A DNA stretch of 64,000 bases from Acaudatibacter sp050729515 (lineage in GTDB: Bacteria; Pseudomonadota; Alphaproteobacteria; Caulobacterales; Caulobacteraceae): NCBI GenBank assembly GCA_050729515.1, contig JBOHLG010000002.1, forward strand, positions 62,001-126,000, in the 5' to 3' direction. The position numbers and the translations under genes were made by a program. The notes under the pieces are model-generated. The model was not told the DNA's origin. It ran no database searches and worked only from the letters and a program-made list of their open reading frames with translations. Positions 7,437 to 17,562 of this stretch are shown here, in pieces. Each line of letters begins with the position of its first letter. Position 1 is the stretch's first letter.

Positions 7437-10039
7437 CGGGGAGACTTGGGGCGAGGCTTGGAGCGGGCACGCGCGGGACGGGCGGCGGGCCGTGGCGAGC
7501 GCCCCTTGGCCGGAGCGGCCCGTGCGCCCCGCTTGGGACGGGACGGCGCGGGGCCCTTCGCCTTGCGGGCCTCGAGGAGGGCGAGCGCCTCGGCGAGGGG
7601 AAGGGCGTTGGGATCGGCGCCCCTGGGGAGGTTGGCGTTCACCGCGCCATGCCTCACGTAGGGTCCGTAGCGGCCCGAAAGGATGCGCACCGGCTCGCCG
7701 TCCTCGGGATGGGGGCCGAGCTCGGCGAGGACGGCCGAGGCCCGTGCGCCGCGCCCGGCGCCGCTCTTCGCCTCGGCGAGAAGGCTGACGGCCCGGTTCA
7801 ATCCGACGTCGAAGACCTCCTCGGTGGAGGCCAGACGCGCGTAGCGCCCGGCGTGGTGGAGATAGGGTCCATAGCGGCCAAAGCCGGCCAGGATCTGTGC
7901 GCCGTTCTCGGGGTGGAGGCCGACTTCCCTGGGAAGGGTGAGCAGGCGCAGGGCCTTTTCGAGATCCATGCTGGCGGCGGACCAGTCCTTGGGAAGGCTC
8001 GCGCGGCGGGGGGGCTCGCCGGCCTCCTCGACATAAGGGCCGAAGCGCCCGCTGCGCAGGCGGATGAGGGCGCCGCTTGCCGGACTGAGGCCCAGGTCAC
8101 GGTCCTCGGCGAGGGCTTCCCCCTCGCCACTGGCAGCGGAGAGCGGACGGGTGAAACGGCACTCCGGCCAGTTGGAGCAGCCGATGAACGCCCCGTACTT
8201 GCCGCCTTTCAGGGAAAGGCGGCCGGCCCCGCAGGTTGGGCAGAGCCGGGGATCGGCGCCGTCGCCCAAGGCGGGGAAGATGTGGCTTCCCAGCGCCTCG
8301 TCCAGCGCCTGCAGCACCTCGCCCATGCGCAGCTCGCCGATCTCGCCCACCCGCGAGCGAAAATCGCCCCAGAATTCGCCCAGGAGCCGCTTCCAGTCGA
8401 GATCTCCGGAGGAGACCAGATCGAGCCGTCGTTCGAGCTCGGCGGTGAAGTCGTATTCGACGTAGCGGTCGAAGAAGGTCTCCAGGAAGGCGGTGACCAG
8501 GCGCCCGGAATCCTCGGGAACGAAGCGGCCCTTCTCCATGCGCACATAGGCCCGGTCGCGGAGCACCGAGAGGATCGAGGCGTAGGTCGAGGGCCGCCCG
8601 ATGCCGAGCTCCTCCATCTTCTTGACCAGGGTCGCCTCGGTGTAACGTGGCGGCGGCTGGGTGAAGCTCTGCTCGGCGGCGACCTCCTCGATGCTTGCCG
8701 AGGCGCCCTGACGGACGGCGGGAAGGCGCCCGGCATCTTCGGACTCCTCGTCGTCGCGGCCCTCCTCGTAGGCGGCGAGATAGCCGTCGAAGAGGACGAC
8801 CTGGCCGCGGGCGCGAAGCCCGATCGCCCCATCGCCGCTCTCCAGCTCGATGGTCGTGCGCTCGATCCGCGCCGGCTGCATCTGGGAGGCGATCATCCGC
8901 CGCCAGATGAGGTCGTAGAGGCGCTTCAAATCGCCCTCCATCGAGAGCGAGGCGGGATGGCGGGAAAGGCTGGTGGGCCGAATCGCCTCGTGGGCCTCCT
9001 GGGCGTTCTTGGCCTTGGCCTGGTAGCGCCGGGGCGAGGGGGGAAGATAGGCCCCTCCGAAGCGCTCGGAGATGACCTTGCGGGTCTCCTCCAGGGCTTC
9101 GGGGGCCGAGGCGACGCCGTCGGTGCGCATGTAGGTGATGAGCCCCACGCCCTCTCCGGCCAGCTCGACGCCTTCATAAAGGCGCTGGGCGGCCTTCATG
9201 GTGCGGTCGGCCGAAAATCCGAGCTTGCGGGCCGCCTCCTGCTGCAGGGTCGAGGTGGTGAAGGGAGGCGGCGGATTGCGCAGCGCCGGGGCCTTCTCGA
9301 CCGCCGAGACAGTGAATCGGGCCTCCTGGACGGCCTTCTTGGCCGCGTTCGCCTGGACCTCCTCGCCAAGGTCGAGCCGTCCGAGGCGTCGGCCGTCGAG
9401 TTTGAAGAGCCGGGCGTTGAAGGGATCGCCGCCGGCGCGGACAACGGCCTCGATGGTCCAGTACTCCTGGCTCTTGAAGGCCTCGATCTCCATCTCGCGG
9501 TCGACGACCAGGCGCAGGGCGACCGATTGCACCCTCCCGGCCGAGCGCGCGCCGGGGAGCTTTCGCCACAGGACCGGCGAAAGCGTGAAGCCGACGAGGT
9601 AGTCGAGGGCGCGGCGGGCGAGGTAGGCCTCGACCAGCTCCATGTCGATCTGCCGGGGCTGGCGCATGGCCTGGGTCACCGCCTGAGGGGTGATGGCGTT
9701 GAAGACCACCCGCTCGACCGGCGTTTTCGCCACCGCCCGCTTCTGGCGCAGCGCCTCCAGCACATGCCAGCTGATCGCCTCGCCTTCGCGGTCGGGGTCG
9801 GTGGCGAGGATGAGCCGCGAGGCGCCCTTGAGCGCCCGGGCGATGTCGGCGAGGCGCGAGGCCGACTTGGCGTCGACCTGCCAACTCATCGCGAAATCCT
9901 CCTCGGGCCTGACCGAGCCGTCCTTGGCCGGCAGGTCGCGGACATGGCCCCAGGAGGCCAGGACCTTGTACCCCTCGCCGAGATAGCGGTTGATGGTCTT
10001 GGCCTTGGCCGGACTCTCGACGACGACGATGTTCATCAA
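7433..10039 (-). CDS. topA: DNA topoisomerase I (type IA)
   Basis: An 868-aa type IA topoisomerase that relaxes negative supercoils. The N-terminal Toprim domain opens with MNIVVVESPAKAKTINRYLG and holds the metal-binding DPDREGEAISWH. The active-site tyrosine is in L-I-T-Y-M-R-T-D-G near residue 300. One C4 zinc ribbon (C-P-T-C, then C-S-N-W-P-E-C) follows near residue 605. The C-terminus carries repeated GRFGPYVEEAG/GRYGPYLHHAG/GRYGPYVRHGA modules and ends in a Lys/Arg/Pro tail, the usual alphaproteobacterial layout. It follows dprA after a 100-bp gap and overlaps rnr by 4 bp. Confidence 0.97.
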   Translation of the reverse strand: MMNIVVVESPAKAKTINRYLGEGYKVLASWGHVRDLPAKDGSVRPEEDFAMSWQVDAKSASRLADIARALKGASRLILATDPDREGEAISWHVLEALRQKRAVAKTPVERVVFNAITPQAVTQAMRQPRQIDMELVEAYLARRALDYLVGFTLSPVLWRKLPGARSAGRVQSVALRLVVDREMEIEAFKSQEYWTIEAVVRAGGDPFNARLFKLDGRRLGRLDLGEEVQANAAKKAVQEARFTVSAVEKAPALRNPPPPFTTSTLQQEAARKLGFSADRTMKAAQRLYEGVELAGEGVGLITYMRTDGVASAPEALEETRKVISERFGGAYLPPSPRRYQAKAKNAQEAHEAIRPTSLSRHPASLSMEGDLKRLYDLIWRRMIASQMQPARIERTTIELESGDGAIGLRARGQVVLFDGYLAAYEEGRDDEESEDAGRLPAVRQGASASIEEVAAEQSFTQPPPRYTEATLVKKMEELGIGRPSTYASILSVLRDRAYVRMEKGRFVPEDSGRLVTAFLETFFDRYVEYDFTAELERRLDLVSSGDLDWKRLLGEFWGDFRSRVGEIGELRMGEVLQALDEALGSHIFPALGDGADPRLCPTCGAGRLSLKGGKYGAFIGCSNWPECRFTRPLSAASGEGEALAEDRDLGLSPASGALIRLRSGRFGPYVEEAGEPPRRASLPKDWSAASMDLEKALRLLTLPREVGLHPENGAQILAGFGRYGPYLHHAGRYARLASTEEVFDVGLNRAVSLLAEAKSGAGRGARASAVLAELGPHPEDGEPVRILSGRYGPYVRHGAVNANLPRGADPNALPLAEALALLEARKAKGPAPSRPKRGARAAPAKGRSPRPAARPARARSKPRPKSPR

Positions 10040-10139
10040 TTAGGGCTCTGGAAGAGGATCGCAGGGCCGCCCGAAGCGCCCTGCCGGCGGGGCGCGGAAA
10101 GTGGGGGCGCCCCCCGCCTCTGTCAATCGCACCGAATTG

Positions 10140-11255
10140 CTAGCCGGAATCGGCGAGGCCGGCGGCGAGGCCGCCGGGAAGGAGCTCGGCCCGGCCGGCG
10201 ATGGCAAGCTCGACGAGGGCGGCGAGGACGGCGGCGACCGGGGCCTCGGCGGCCCGGGCGATCTCGTCGATGGGAATGGGCGTGGGCGAAAGCAGCGAGG
10301 CGAGAAGGGCGGTAAGGCGCGCGTCCTCCTCACTCTCGGCGGCCGCGGCGACATCGAAGCGGGGCGGCGAGGGAGCGAGGACCTGGCCCATCCCCTCCAG
10401 GGCCCGAACCACGTCCTCGGCGCTTTCGGTGAGGCAGGCGCCCTGGCGGATGAGATCGTTTGCGCCGCGGGCGCGCGGATCCAGTGGTGAACCGGGGACG
10501 GCGAAGACTTCGCGGCCCTGCTCGAGGGCGAAGCGGGCGGTGATGAGCGAGCCCGAACCGAGCTCGGCCTCGACCACCACCACGCCCAGCGCCAGGCCGC
10601 TGACCAGGCGATTGCGACGGGGGAAGTCCTTGGCCCGGGCGACGAAGCCCATGCGCCGCTCCGAGACGAGAGCCCCCCTCTCACGGATCTCCTCGTAGAG
10701 CCGGCGGTTTTCCGGCGGGAAGACCTGGTCGATCCCCCCGGCGATCGCCGCGATGGTCCCGCTGGGAAGGGCCCCGGCGTGGGCGGCCGCGTCGATCCCC
10801 CGCGCCAGGCCCGAGACGATGACGAAGCCGGCTTCGCCGAGTTCGGCGGCGAGACTTCGCGCGAAGCGCTGGCCGGCGGCCGAGGCGGCCCTCGCCCCCA
10901 CGACGGCGAGGCTGGGACGGGCGAGAAGGACGCCATCTCCGGCCGCCCACAGGATCGGCGGCGGCGGATCGAGCGCGGCCAGGCGTGGTGGAAACTCGCT
11001 CTCACAGCTGGCCAGGAGCCGGGCGCCGAAGGCTTCGCCGGCGGTGAGTTCGGCCTCGGCCTCCTCGCGGCTGGGCGAGGCGGGCGGGCTCGCCCGTCCG
11101 CCGCGCCGGGCCAAGGCCGGAAGGGCGGCGAGCGCCGCGGCGGCCGAGCCGTAGCGGTGAAGGAGGTGGGCGAAGGCGACCGGGCCGACGGTCTCGGTTC
11201 GGGCGAGCCGCAGCCAATCGACGCGCTCCTGCGCCGAAAGGACTCTCGTCTTCAC
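10140..11255 (-). CDS. dprA: DNA-processing protein DprA (Smf)
   Basis: A 371-aa single-stranded-DNA-binding protein that loads RecA on incoming DNA during transformation. The Rossmann-like DprA core shows A-V-V-G-A-R-A-A-S near residue 110, VSGLARGIDAAAHAGAL near residue 135, and FPRRNRLVSGLALGVVVVEA near residue 195, followed by SGSLITARFALEQGREVFAVPGS. The C-terminal winged-helix segment (TPIPIDEIARAAEAPVAAVLAAL) is present. The start is a GTG at 11255 forming a GTGA overlap with the plsY stop. Position between plsY and topA is the common alphaproteobacterial order. Confidence 0.95.
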   Translation of the reverse strand: MKTRVLSAQERVDWLRLARTETVGPVAFAHLLHRYGSAAAALAALPALARRGGRASPPASPSREEAEAELTAGEAFGARLLASCESEFPPRLAALDPPPPILWAAGDGVLLARPSLAVVGARAASAAGQRFARSLAAELGEAGFVIVSGLARGIDAAAHAGALPSGTIAAIAGGIDQVFPPENRRLYEEIRERGALVSERRMGFVARAKDFPRRNRLVSGLALGVVVVEAELGSGSLITARFALEQGREVFAVPGSPLDPRARGANDLIRQGACLTESAEDVVRALEGMGQVLAPSPPRFDVAAAAESEEDARLTALLASLLSPTPIPIDEIARAAEAPVAAVLAALVELAIAGRAELLPGGLAAGLADSG

Positions 11256-11893
11256 CGATTCGCCGGCCAGGGATTGGCCCGGGAGCGGCCGATCCTTGGT
11301 TCCTCGCCGCTCGCCAGGCGCTGGATGTTCTCCCTGTGGCGCAGGAAGATGAGGGCGGTCATGAAGAGGGAAAGCCAGAAGGCCGGAACGAGGCCTCCGG
11401 CGAAGAGGAAGATCCACAAGGGCGAAAGCGCGGCGGCGGCGAGCGAGGCGAGGGAGGAGAAGCGGAAGATCGCCGCGATGAGCGCCCAGGTCGCGCAGGC
11501 GAGAAGGCCCGCCGGCCAGGCGATGGCGAGAAGGATTCCCAGGAAGATGGCCAGGCCCTTGCCGCCCTTGAACTTCAGCCACACCGAAAAGAGATGGCCG
11601 AGGAACGCCGCCCCGCCGGCGATGGCCGCCGCGGCCGCGCCGAAGAGCGCGCCGAAGATGAGGACGGCGGCGACGCCCTTGCCGGCATCGCCCAGGAGCG
11701 TCGCGAAGGCGAGGTCGCGCCGCCCAGTGCGAAGGACATTGGTCGCCCCGATGTTTCCCGAGCCGATGGACCGCACGTCTCCCAGTCCCGCCCAGCGGGT
11801 GGCGAGCACACCGAACGGGATCGAGCCCAGGAGATAGCCGCCCAGAAGGCTCGCGACGATGGCGAGGGGGCCAGGGGGAGCGGCGAGCGGCAT
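11252..11893 (-). CDS. plsY: Acyl-phosphate:glycerol-3-phosphate acyltransferase PlsY
   Basis: A 213-aa inner-membrane enzyme that transfers the acyl group from acyl-phosphate to glycerol-3-phosphate, the first step of phospholipid synthesis. Three family motifs are visible: GSIPFGVLATR, GSGNIGATNVLR (the conserved S-G-N-x-G-A-T-N loop, about residues 44-52) and GHLFSVWLKFKGGKGLA (about residues 98-114). About five to six hydrophobic helices surround them. It starts 6 nt after the upstream membrane-protein gene and overlaps dprA by 4 bp. Confidence 0.96.
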   Translation of the reverse strand: MPLAAPPGPLAIVASLLGGYLLGSIPFGVLATRWAGLGDVRSIGSGNIGATNVLRTGRRDLAFATLLGDAGKGVAAVLIFGALFGAAAAAIAGGAAFLGHLFSVWLKFKGGKGLAIFLGILLAIAWPAGLLACATWALIAAIFRFSSLASLAAAALSPLWIFLFAGGLVPAFWLSLFMTALIFLRHRENIQRLASGEEPRIGRSRANPWPANR

Positions 11894-11899
11894 GCGAGG

Positions 11900-12808
11900 T
11901 CAGTCTCCGGGGCGTGCGGGCGCGAGGCTCTGGTAGATCGCGGGGGCGGGGGTCCCCAGAAGCGGGGCGACGAGCGCCCAGAGCCCTCCTCCCAGGATGA
12001 GCACGATGCAGCGATCGGCCGTGAAGTAGGCGGAAAGCGATCCAAGATCGGGGCTGATGATATCGCCCGGCTCGCCGCCCCCGTGGGCCGCGGTGGCGAG
12101 CGCCCAGATGGCGAGGGTGCCGATGATCCACACCAGAAGGGCGAGGAGGGCGGCGATGACGAACGCGGCGAGGATCGGCCAGAACCGGCGGCGGGTGAGC
12201 GAGAAGGAGCCGAAGAGTTCGACCCGGCGGCGGGCGAAGGTGAGCGGCGAGGCGAGCGAGAGCCTTGGGGCGAGCCCGATCGCCACCGCCAGGATGGCGA
12301 GCCCGGAAGCTCCGAAGATGACGATCGTCTCCTGCGAGCGAGCCGGGCCGCCGGGGCCGAAGATGAGGGAGGCGGCGACCAGAAGGGCGATGAAGGCGAA
12401 GAGATAGGCGGCCATGAGGACGACGGCGAGGAGGGCCAGGAGCAGGAACTGGCGCAGCTCGTCCATGCCCAGCCGCAGGTAGCCGAACGACGCCTTGGAA
12501 GGTTCCAAGATCGCCCGGTTCATCGCCGCCTGGAAGACCGCGCCGAAGGCCAGCGAGACCACGATGACCAGGGCTTCCAGCGGAAGAAGCTGGGCGACGG
12601 CCTGGTCGAGGGCGGCGGCGTTGGCCGCGCCGGCGCGCCAGGCGCCCATCACCTGGACGACGGAATGGGGCGCGAGGGAAGCGTAGACGAGGCCCAAGAG
12701 GATGCTCTCGGCGGCCAGGATCATCGCCCACAGGCCGAGCGCCGAGGGATGCTCGCGCGAGAAGCGGAAGCCGGTGAGGGCGGCCTCGGTGATGGAAAAG
12801 CCGATCAT
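11900..12808 (-). CDS. Uncharacterised integral membrane protein
   Basis: A 302-aa protein with about six hydrophobic segments (for example ALGLWAMILAAESILLGLVY, FLLLALLAVVLMAAYLFAFI, FWPILAAFVIAALLALLVWI, CIVLILGGGLWALVAPLLG). The soluble segments contain no motif I recognise. Such proteins are common in Caulobacterales-like genomes as YjgN-like or DUF membrane proteins, but I cannot place it in a family. The start overlaps the pyrC' stop as ATGA, and plsY follows after 6 nt, so it is co-translated with essential pyrimidine and lipid genes; whether it has a linked role is unknown. Confidence 0.75.
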   Translation of the reverse strand: MIGFSITEAALTGFRFSREHPSALGLWAMILAAESILLGLVYASLAPHSVVQVMGAWRAGAANAAALDQAVAQLLPLEALVIVVSLAFGAVFQAAMNRAILEPSKASFGYLRLGMDELRQFLLLALLAVVLMAAYLFAFIALLVAASLIFGPGGPARSQETIVIFGASGLAILAVAIGLAPRLSLASPLTFARRRVELFGSFSLTRRRFWPILAAFVIAALLALLVWIIGTLAIWALATAAHGGGEPGDIISPDLGSLSAYFTADRCIVLILGGGLWALVAPLLGTPAPAIYQSLAPARPGD

Positions 12809-14151
12809 GATTTTCGAGCTTCAGCCCCCGGCTCCGCTTCCCCATAGGGCTCCTTGGCCCAAGAGTCGAAGACCGGAGCTCCATCGAGCAGGGTCATCAG
12901 GGTGCGGCCCTGCAGCCGGGCGCCGTCGAAGGCCGAGTTCTTGGACTTGGAGAGGAGGCGCTCGGCCTCGATGACTCGCGGCGCGGCGATGTCGCAGAGC
13001 ACCAGGTCGGCCGGCGCGCCCTTGGCGAGGCGACCGGCCTTGCTGCCGATCGCGCGGGCCGGCGCGAGGGAGGCGGCGAGGAAGAGCCGGGCGAGCGGAA
13101 CGCCCCCCTGGTGATGGAGCGAAAGGAGAGCGGGAAGCAAGGTCTCGAGCCCCACCGATCCGGACGCCGCCTCCTCGAAAGGAAGGCGCTTGTCCTCGGC
13201 CGGGGCCGGCGAGTGGGCCGAGACCACCACGTCGAGGAGGCCCGAGGACACGGCCTCGACGAGCGCCTTGCGGTCCTCCTCGCCGCGCAGCGGCGGGGTG
13301 AGTTTGCAGAACGTCCGGTAGTCGCCGATGTCGAGCTCGTTGAGCGAGAGATGATTGATGCTCGTCGTGGCGATGACCGGCAGGCCCCGCGCCTTGGCCC
13401 GCTCGAGGCTGGCGAGTGCGCCGGCCGAGCTCACCTGGTCGACCAGCAACGCAGCGCCGGTGAGCTCGACAAGCGCGAGGTCGCGCTCGAGCATGATGAT
13501 CTCGGCGGCGGCCGGAACCCCGGCGAGGCCCAGACGACCGGCGAACTCGCTCTCCGCGGCCGAGGCCTCGGCCGCGAGCCACGGGTCTTCCGGGCGGTGG
13601 GCGACGGTGACGCCCAGGCCCCCGGCGTAGGCCAGGATGCGGCGCATCAGGCGCGAATCGGCGATCGGACGGTCGGCGTTGGTGACATAGACGCAGCCGG
13701 CCTCGGCCATCAGGCCGATCTCGGCCATGCGCTCGCCGGCCAGGCCCTTGGTCGCGGCGCCGGCCGGAAAGACGTGGGCGAGGCCAATGTCGCGGGCGCG
13801 GCGGAGGATGAATTCGACCACCGCCGGGTCGTCGATCACCGGGTCGGTGTCAGGCTGGACGACCATGGTGGTGACCCCGCCAGCCGCCGCCGCGCGGGAA
13901 GCGGACTCGAGAGTCTCCTTGGTCTCCGCGCCAGGCTCGCCGGTGCGGACCCGAAGATCGACGAGGCCGGGGCCGAGGAGCGCGCCGGCCGCCTCGATCC
14001 GCCGCACGTCCGGCGAGAGCGGGCCAAGGTCCCCTTCGAAGCGGACCTCGCCGATGCGCCCGCCCTCGATGAGGAGATCGCCCTCGCCCTCGGCGCCGCT
14101 TTCCGGGTCGACGAGGCGCGCGCCAAGAAAGGCGATCGGGCGGTTCCTCAC
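12805..14151 (-). CDS. pyrC: Dihydroorotase-like protein PyrC' (probably catalytically inactive)
   Basis: A 448-aa amidohydrolase-fold protein of the dihydroorotase family, directly downstream of pyrB. The family framework is clear (LVDLRVRTGEPGAETKET, TTMVVQPDTDPVIDD), but the metal-binding D-x-H-x-H motif reads D-L-R-V-R at residues 65-69. The His ligand near residue 239 is Gln (VDQVS), and the catalytic D-H-A-P segment reads S-A-H-S-P at 311-315. This matches the noncatalytic PyrC'/PyrX type that acts as a structural partner of aspartate transcarbamoylase. If so, an active dihydroorotase must lie elsewhere. It overlaps the next gene by 4 bp. Confidence 0.85.
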   Translation of the reverse strand: MRNRPIAFLGARLVDPESGAEGEGDLLIEGGRIGEVRFEGDLGPLSPDVRRIEAAGALLGPGLVDLRVRTGEPGAETKETLESASRAAAAGGVTTMVVQPDTDPVIDDPAVVEFILRRARDIGLAHVFPAGAATKGLAGERMAEIGLMAEAGCVYVTNADRPIADSRLMRRILAYAGGLGVTVAHRPEDPWLAAEASAAESEFAGRLGLAGVPAAAEIIMLERDLALVELTGAALLVDQVSSAGALASLERAKARGLPVIATTSINHLSLNELDIGDYRTFCKLTPPLRGEEDRKALVEAVSSGLLDVVVSAHSPAPAEDKRLPFEEAASGSVGLETLLPALLSLHHQGGVPLARLFLAASLAPARAIGSKAGRLAKGAPADLVLCDIAAPRVIEAERLLSKSKNSAFDGARLQGRTLMTLLDGAPVFDSWAKEPYGEAEPGAEARKS

Positions 14152-14175
14152 GGGCGATGACTCACGGCCGGCCCC

Positions 14176-15156
<981 letters not shown>

Positions 15157-15165
15157 AGCGCCGTT

Positions 15166-15645
15166 CTACAGGTTCGAGTGATGCCGGCGCAACCAATCCA
15201 GGGCGCCTTGCAGGATCCAGGCGGCCGCTGCGCTGTCGAGGAGAGCCCCGCGGCGCTTCCGACTCAGGTCCGCCTCGTCGCGCAACACCCGCTCGACGGC
15301 GGCGGTGGAGAGGCGCTCGTCCCACAAGGCGATGGGAAGGTCGCGAAGACGCAGCAGGTTGCGCGCGAAAGCGCGCGCGGATTGTGAGCGGGGGCCTTCC
15401 CGGCCGTCCATGTTTACCGGCAGGCCGATCACCAGGGCGCCCGCGCCGCGCGCGGCCATGAGCTCGAAGAGGTGCGCCGCATCGTCGGTGAACTTCGTCC
15501 GGCGGAGCGGCCTCAAGGGCGAGGCGATGAGGCGCGAGGCGTCCGAGATCGCCACGCCGATCCTCTTTTCTCCAAGATCGAGGCCGAGGACGGCCGAGCC
15601 GGCGGCGAGCGCCGAGGCGAGGTCAGCCAGGTCGAGGACGGCCAT
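15166..15645 (-). CDS. ruvX: Holliday junction resolvase RuvX/YqgF
   Basis: A 159-aa RNase H-fold nuclease of the YqgF family, implicated in pre-16S rRNA 5'-end maturation and putative Holliday junction resolution. The family order is present: AVLGLDLGEKRIGVAISD (catalytic D-x-G, near residue 20), ALVIGLPVNMDGREGP, and ALWDERLSTAAV, with D-S-A-A-A-A-W-I near the C-terminus. The start is the ATG at 15645, matching the family N-terminus. It heads the minus-strand operon and is divergent from gatC, with a 79-bp gap that should hold both promoters. Confidence 0.93.
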   Translation of the reverse strand: MAVLDLADLASALAAGSAVLGLDLGEKRIGVAISDASRLIASPLRPLRRTKFTDDAAHLFELMAARGAGALVIGLPVNMDGREGPRSQSARAFARNLLRLRDLPIALWDERLSTAAVERVLRDEADLSRKRRGALLDSAAAAWILQGALDWLRRHHSNL

Positions 15646-15724
15646 GGCTCGACATGGCGGCGAGCGGCCAGCGCTTGTCAAACCCTCCGCGCTGCGGCTA
15701 GGGGCGGCGCTAGGAAGGGCGTCC

Positions 15725-16012
15725 ATGGCCATTGATCCCGATACCGTGCGCAAGGTCGCCTCGCTCGCCCGCATCCGCATCGAGGAGGATCGCCTCGAGC
15801 CCATGGCGCGCGAGCTTTCGGGGATCATCGCCTGGGTCGAGCAACTCGCCGAGGTGGAGACCTCCGAGGTCGCGCCGATGACGACGCCGGTGGATGTCGC
15901 CCTTCCCATGCGCGAGGATGTCGCGACCGAGGGCGGCGCGCCCGACGAGATCCTGGCCAATGCGCCCAAGGCCCGCCGCGGCTATTTCGTGGTCCCCAAG
16001 GTCGTCGAGTGA
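15725..16012 (+). CDS. gatC: Asp-tRNA(Asn)/Glu-tRNA(Gln) amidotransferase subunit C
   Basis: A 95-aa stabilising subunit of the GatCAB amidotransferase that converts misacylated Glu-tRNA(Gln) and Asp-tRNA(Asn). The N-terminal D-x-x-T-V-R-K-V-A-S-L-A-R-I helix, the LSGIIAWVEQLAEVETSEVAPM segment and the C-terminal RRGYFVVPKVVE tail are typical. The stop overlaps the gatA start (GTGA at 16009-16012). Confidence 0.96.
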   Translation: MAIDPDTVRKVASLARIRIEEDRLEPMARELSGIIAWVEQLAEVETSEVAPMTTPVDVALPMREDVATEGGAPDEILANAPKARRGYFVVPKVVE

Positions 16013-17502
16013 GCGGCCGAGGCGCAAGTCATCTTCTCGGCATGGGCCTCGCCGAGGCTCTGGAGGGCCTCAAGGCCCGCCGGTTCTCCGCCGTCGAGCT
16101 GGCGAAGGCCCACGTCGGGGCGATCGAGGCGGCGCGAGAGCTCAACGCCTTCGTCCTGGAGACGCCCGAAAAGGCGCTCGAGATGGCGGGGCGGAGCGAC
16201 GAGCGCCTGGCGGCGGGCGAGGGAAGGCCGCTCGAAGGTGCCCCGCTGGGGATCAAGGACCTCTTCTGCACCAAGGGGGTGCGCTCGACCGCTGGGTCGA
16301 AGATCCTGGGGAACTTCACGCCCTCTTACGAATCCACCGTCACCGCCAACCTTTGGCGCGACGGGGCGGTGATGCTGGGCAAGCTCAACATGGACGAGTT
16401 CGCCATGGGCTCGTCCAACGAGACCAGCGCGTTTGGGCCGGTGGTCAATCCGTGGCGCTCGAAAGGCTCGAACCGGACGCTCAGCCCCGGCGGGTCATCG
16501 GGAGGCTCGGCGACGGCGGTGGCGGCCGATCTCGTCCTGGGGGCGACGGCGACCGACACGGGGGGATCGATCCGCCAGCCCGCCTCCCTCACCGGCACAG
16601 TGGGGATGAAGCCGACCTACGGCCGCTGCTCGCGCTGGGGGATCGTCGCCTTCGCCTCTTCGCTCGACCAGGCCGGGCCGATCGCCCGGTCGGTGGCCGA
16701 CGCCGCGCTCCTCCTCAAATCGATGGCCGGCCACGATCCCAAGGACTCCACCAGCCTGCCGGCCGATGTCCCCGACTATCCGAGCTTCGTGGGGGCCAGC
16801 GTCAGGGGCCTCAGGATCGGAATGCCCAAGGAATACCGGATGGAGGGCATGCCCGGCGAGATCGAGGCCCTGTGGGCCAAGGGCGCGGCGTGGCTGAAGG
16901 AGGCCGGCTGCGAGATCGTCGAGGTGAGCCTGCCGATGACCCGCTACGCGCTTCCGGCCTATTACATCATCGCCCCGGCCGAGGCCTCCTCGAACCTCGC
17001 CCGCTACGATGGCATGCGCTACGGCCTGCGCGCCGAGGCCGAGAGCCTCCGGGAAGTCTATGAGGCGAGCCGGGCCGAGGGCTTCGGGGCCGAGGTCAAG
17101 CGGCGGATCCTGATCGGCGCCTACGTCCTCTCGGCCGGCTACTACGATGCTTATTACCTGAAGGCGCTGAAGGTCCGCCGGCGGATCGCGGAGGACTTCA
17201 CCGCCGCGTTCGACAAGGTCGATGCGCTCCTCACCCCGACCGCTCCCTCGGCCGCGTTCGCGCTCGGCGAGGCGAGGGCCGATCCCATCTCCATGTACCT
17301 GAACGACATCTTCACGGTCACCGTGAACCTCGCCGGCCTGCCGGCGATCAGCGTGCCGGGCGGTCTCGACGATGACGGCCTGCCGCTCGGCCTGCAGCTC
17401 ATCGGGCGGGTGCTCGACGAGACGACGATCTTCTCCCTCGCCGCGGCGCTCGAGAAGGCCGCCGCGTTCCGCTCCAAGCCCTCGACCTGGTGGGCGGCCT
17501 GA
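16009..17502 (+). CDS. gatA: Asp-tRNA(Asn)/Glu-tRNA(Gln) amidotransferase subunit A
   Basis: A 497-aa amidase-signature enzyme that releases ammonia from glutamine for the GatCAB transamidation. The Ser-cisSer-Lys triad is visible: Lys in GIKDLFC (about residue 83), cis-Ser in GGSSGGSA (about residues 163-170) and the nucleophile in ATDTGGSIRQPAS (about residue 188). The GTG at 16009 overlaps the gatC stop, so translation is coupled; an in-frame ATG lies 11 codons later. gatB is not adjacent but starts 586 bp further on, beyond an opposite-strand gene. Confidence 0.97.
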   Translation: MSGRGASHLLGMGLAEALEGLKARRFSAVELAKAHVGAIEAARELNAFVLETPEKALEMAGRSDERLAAGEGRPLEGAPLGIKDLFCTKGVRSTAGSKILGNFTPSYESTVTANLWRDGAVMLGKLNMDEFAMGSSNETSAFGPVVNPWRSKGSNRTLSPGGSSGGSATAVAADLVLGATATDTGGSIRQPASLTGTVGMKPTYGRCSRWGIVAFASSLDQAGPIARSVADAALLLKSMAGHDPKDSTSLPADVPDYPSFVGASVRGLRIGMPKEYRMEGMPGEIEALWAKGAAWLKEAGCEIVEVSLPMTRYALPAYYIIAPAEASSNLARYDGMRYGLRAEAESLREVYEASRAEGFGAEVKRRILIGAYVLSAGYYDAYYLKALKVRRRIAEDFTAAFDKVDALLTPTAPSAAFALGEARADPISMYLNDIFTVTVNLAGLPAISVPGGLDDDGLPLGLQLIGRVLDETTIFSLAAALEKAAAFRSKPSTWWAA

Positions 17503-17562
17503 GATTCTTGCTCGGGCGCCGGCTCTCGCCGGGGTGAGCGGAATGTTGGAACGGCGCGCGTC

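Noticed and set aside
7649..10315. Very long open frame antisense to topA
   Set aside because: It mirrors GC-rich topA codons and its peptide is Gly/Arg/Asp-rich without domain features; the same holds for antisense frames over rnr, pyrC', the sulfite reductase and gatB.
10140..12884. Single 914-codon frame running through dprA and upstream genes
   Set aside because: Only the dprA part from the GTG at 11255 has family similarity; upstream it is a shadow of plsY and the membrane-protein gene.
17503..17562. GC-rich hairpin-like sequence between gatA and the Ala/Pro-rich gene
   Set aside because: The CCGGC/GCCGG pairing is short and there is no T-run, so no terminator is claimed.
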